From assembly GCA_946479895.1 (NCBI GenBank), contig CAMLHT010000218.1:1-6579 (forward strand): a stretch of 6,579 nucleotides of DNA. The letters run 5' to 3'. This document shows positions 5,131-6,579 of the stretch, piece after piece. Each line of letters begins with the position of its first letter. Position 1 is the first letter of the stretch. Under the pieces are notes generated by a model. That model saw only the letters and a list, made by a program, of their open reading frames with translations, was not told the DNA's origin and ran no database searches. The stretch comes from an uncultured Gemmatimonadota bacterium. GTDB taxonomy: Bacteria > Gemmatimonadota > Gemmatimonadetes > Gemmatimonadales > Gemmatimonadaceae. Both the position numbers and the translations under genes were made by a program.

Positions 5131-6579
5131 ATGTCCACGACTTCCTCAGATCGCGAACGGCTTCGCGAATCCCGGTTCCTCCAGGGCACTCCGGAGACCG
5201 CGCTGCATCACCTGGCAAGGCTGGTCTCCACCAGGACCTTCGCCGCCGACGAGCTGCTCTTCGACGAGGGAACTCCGCGCGAGTTCATGGCGATCATCCT
5301 GTCCGGCGCGGTCGCCATCGAGAAGCGTCACGAGGCGCGGCCGGTCCGCCTCGTCACCCTCGGCGTGGGTGAGGCGGTCGGCGAGGGAATCCTCCTCGAC
5401 GACTCACCACACGGCACGAGCGCCCGCGCGATCGCCGTGACGACCGCCTTCATCCTCGGCGCCGAGCAGATCGACGCGCTCGTCCGCGAGGCGCCGGCGG
5501 TCTACGCGGCGCTCGTCGCGCGCGCGGCCCGGGCGATCTCGCAGCGGCTCGCCGCCACCGACGCGACGCTGGTCGGCCGCGGACGCACCCTCGGATTCAC
5601 CGGCGGCCGCTCGCGCACGGAGCACGACCTCCTCGGCGACCGCGAGGTGCCGGACGAGGCGCTCTACGGCGTCCAGACGCTGCGCGCCCTCGAGAACTTC
5701 CCGATCACCGGCGTCGCCCTGCGCGAATTCCCGGCGCTGATCAACGCCCTCGCCTCGGTGAAGGAAGCGGCGGCGCGGGCGAACGCCGACCTGGGACTGC
5801 TCGACAAGCGGATCGCCGACGCCATCGCCCGCGTCGCGCAGGAGCTCCGCGCCGGACGCCATCACGAGCACTTCGTGGTGGACATGATCCAGGGCGGCGC
5901 CGGCACCTCGACGAACATGAACGCGAACGAGGTGATCGCGAACCGCGCGCTGGAGCTCATGGGCCTCGCCCGCGGCGACTACGCGAAGGTCCACCCGAAC
6001 AACCACATCAACCTCAGCCAGTCCACCAACGACGTCTATCCGACCGCGGTCAAGATCGCGCTCCACGAGACGATCGAGCGGCTGCGCACGGAGATGTCCA
6101 ACCTCGCCGCCGCGTTCCTCGAGAAGGGCGAGGAGTTCTCGCCGTTCATCAAGATGGGCCGCACGCAGCTCCAGGACGCCGTCCCCATGACGCTCGGCCA
6201 GGAGTTCACGGCGTTCGGCCACACGATGCTCGAGGACGTCGAGAGACTGAGCGAAGCTCAGGCGCTCATACGGGAAATCAACATGGGCGCGACGGCCATC
6301 GGCACGGGCATCAACGCGCCCGCGGGCTATGCGTCGGCCGTCCGCGACCATCTCGAGCGGGTCACCGGCCTGCCGCTCATCACGGCGCCGGACCTCGTCG
6401 AGGCGACGGCGGACACCGGCTCGTTCGTCCAGCTCTCCGGCGTGCTCAAGCGCTGCGCCGTGAAGCTCTCGAAGATCTGCAACGACCTGCGCCTGCTCTC
6501 CTCGGGGCCGCGCGCCGGCTTCGGCGAGATCAACCTGCCGCCGATGCAGCCCGGCTCGTCGATCATGCCCGGCAAGGTG
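5131..6579 (+). CDS. Cyclic-nucleotide-binding domain fused to aspartate ammonia-lyase (aspartase), C-terminus beyond window
   Basis: One uninterrupted frame encodes 483 residues and runs off the right edge. Residues about 16-135 form a Crp-like cNMP-binding domain: FLQGTPETALHHLARL, FDEGTPREFMAIILSGAVAI and a phosphate-binding-cassette-like GEGILLDDSPHGTSARA (84-100). A helix at about 120-143 (ARAISQRLAATDA) and a Gly/Arg-rich hinge (150-162) follow, with no helix-turn-helix. From residue 162 (RTEHDLLGDREVPDEALYGV) the protein is a class II fumarase/aspartase superfamily lyase that splits L-aspartate into fumarate and ammonia. It shows QGGAGTSTNMNANEV (254-268), HINLSQSTND (292-301), GRTQLQDAVP (343-352) and the start of the SS-loop signature GSSIMPGKV (475-483) with its catalytic Ser. 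GRTQ and SKICNDLRLLSSGPRAG resemble E. coli AspA more than fumarase C. An in-frame TAG at 5116-5118 makes ATG 5131 the earliest start. About 140-150 residues should lie beyond the window. Confidence 0.93.
   Translation, partial: MSTTSSDRERLRESRFLQGTPETALHHLARLVSTRTFAADELLFDEGTPREFMAIILSGAVAIEKRHEARPVRLVTLGVGEAVGEGILLDDSPHGTSARAIAVTTAFILGAEQIDALVREAPAVYAALVARAARAISQRLAATDATLVGRGRTLGFTGGRSRTEHDLLGDREVPDEALYGVQTLRALENFPITGVALREFPALINALASVKEAAARANADLGLLDKRIADAIARVAQELRAGRHHEHFVVDMIQGGAGTSTNMNANEVIANRALELMGLARGDYAKVHPNNHINLSQSTNDVYPTAVKIALHETIERLRTEMSNLAAAFLEKGEEFSPFIKMGRTQLQDAVPMTLGQEFTAFGHTMLEDVERLSEAQALIREINMGATAIGTGINAPAGYASAVRDHLERVTGLPLITAPDLVEATADTGSFVQLSGVLKRCAVKLSKICNDLRLLSSGPRAGFGEINLPPMQPGSSIMPGKV
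5176..5535 (+). other. Domain: Crp-like cyclic-nucleotide-binding beta-roll within the aspartase fusion
   Basis: This covers residues about 16-135 of the fusion. Visible hallmarks are the F-L-x-G-x-P-E entry helix, the conserved Gly before the first beta hairpin (ILSGAVAIEK) and a cassette with Gly84-Glu85 and Arg99-Ala100. These correspond to the Glu that contacts ribose and the Arg that contacts cyclic phosphate in E. coli CRP. The Glu-to-Arg spacing is 14 residues, against 10 in CRP (Glu72 to Arg82), so the loop is longer and the ligand may differ from cAMP. Confidence 0.85.
5614..6579 (+). other. Domain: aspartase catalytic region within the fusion (partial)
   Basis: Residues 162-483 align in order with E. 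coli-type AspA, beginning near that enzyme's own N-terminus. This means a whole lyase, not a fragment, was joined to the sensor domain. Substrate-contact positions known from the family are present: Thr259 in GTS, Ser298-Thr299-Asn300 in QSTND, Thr345-Gln346 in GRTQ, and the SS-loop Ser476/Ser477 and Lys482. No in-frame ATG or GTG lies between residues 150 and 165, so separate translation of the lyase from a start there is unlikely. Confidence 0.9.

Noticed and set aside
5131..5580. The N-terminal part of the right-hand gene as a separate Crp/Fnr transcription factor
   Set aside because: There is no stop codon between the sensor domain and the lyase, no helix-turn-helix, and no usable ATG or GTG start at the lyase boundary, so a single fused protein is the simplest reading.
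5404..6351. Minus-strand frame of 315 codons opposite the aspartase fusion
   Set aside because: It is antisense to conserved aspartase catalytic motifs and its translation is Arg/Val/Asp-rich with no family features.
5614..6579. Fumarase C as the identity of the lyase
   Set aside because: The sequence follows E. coli AspA closely, including REVP near its start, GRTQLQDAVPMTLGQEF and SKICNDLRLLSSGPRAG. Fumarases usually have GRTH at the first of those internal sites. The two families are related, so an enzyme assay would settle it.

Overview
The window comes from a very G+C-rich bacterial genome: third codon positions are almost all G or C, and long false reading frames lie antisense to every gene. 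The LeuRS subtype, the Tat-exported glycosylasparaginase and the general composition would fit an Acidobacteriota- or Gemmatimonadota-like soil lineage. That placement is an impression, not a demonstrated result. No rRNA, tRNA, CRISPR array or mobile element was seen.

Layout: four protein genes fill nearly all of the window, arranged around one divergent intergenic gap (5012-5130). To the left, on the minus strand and in transcription order, are a Tat-signal N4-(beta-N-acetylglucosaminyl)-L-asparaginase-type Ntn hydrolase (5011-3815), a multi-pass ArnT/PMT-like glycosyltransferase (3818-1911) and leucyl-tRNA synthetase leuS (1894 to beyond the left edge). The first two overlap by ATGA, and the last two are 16 nt apart, so they look like one operon. 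To the right, on the plus strand, is one open reading frame from 5131 to the right edge. It encodes a Crp-like cyclic-nucleotide-binding domain fused in frame to aspartate ammonia-lyase (aspartase).

The fusion is the most notable item. It is a metabolic enzyme carrying what looks like a built-in cNMP-sensor domain, with no DNA-binding helix-turn-helix. Its partner across the shared gap is predicted to release L-aspartate from asparagine-linked substrates outside the cytoplasm. Aspartase converts L-aspartate to fumarate and ammonia. The divergent pair could therefore form a short asparagine-conjugate to aspartate to fumarate route, with the second step possibly under second-messenger control. 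The two enzyme identities are well supported by motifs. The pathway link and the ligand control are inference.

Both edge genes are cut: leuS lacks everything after its KMSKS loop, and the aspartase fusion stops within the substrate-binding SS-loop signature.
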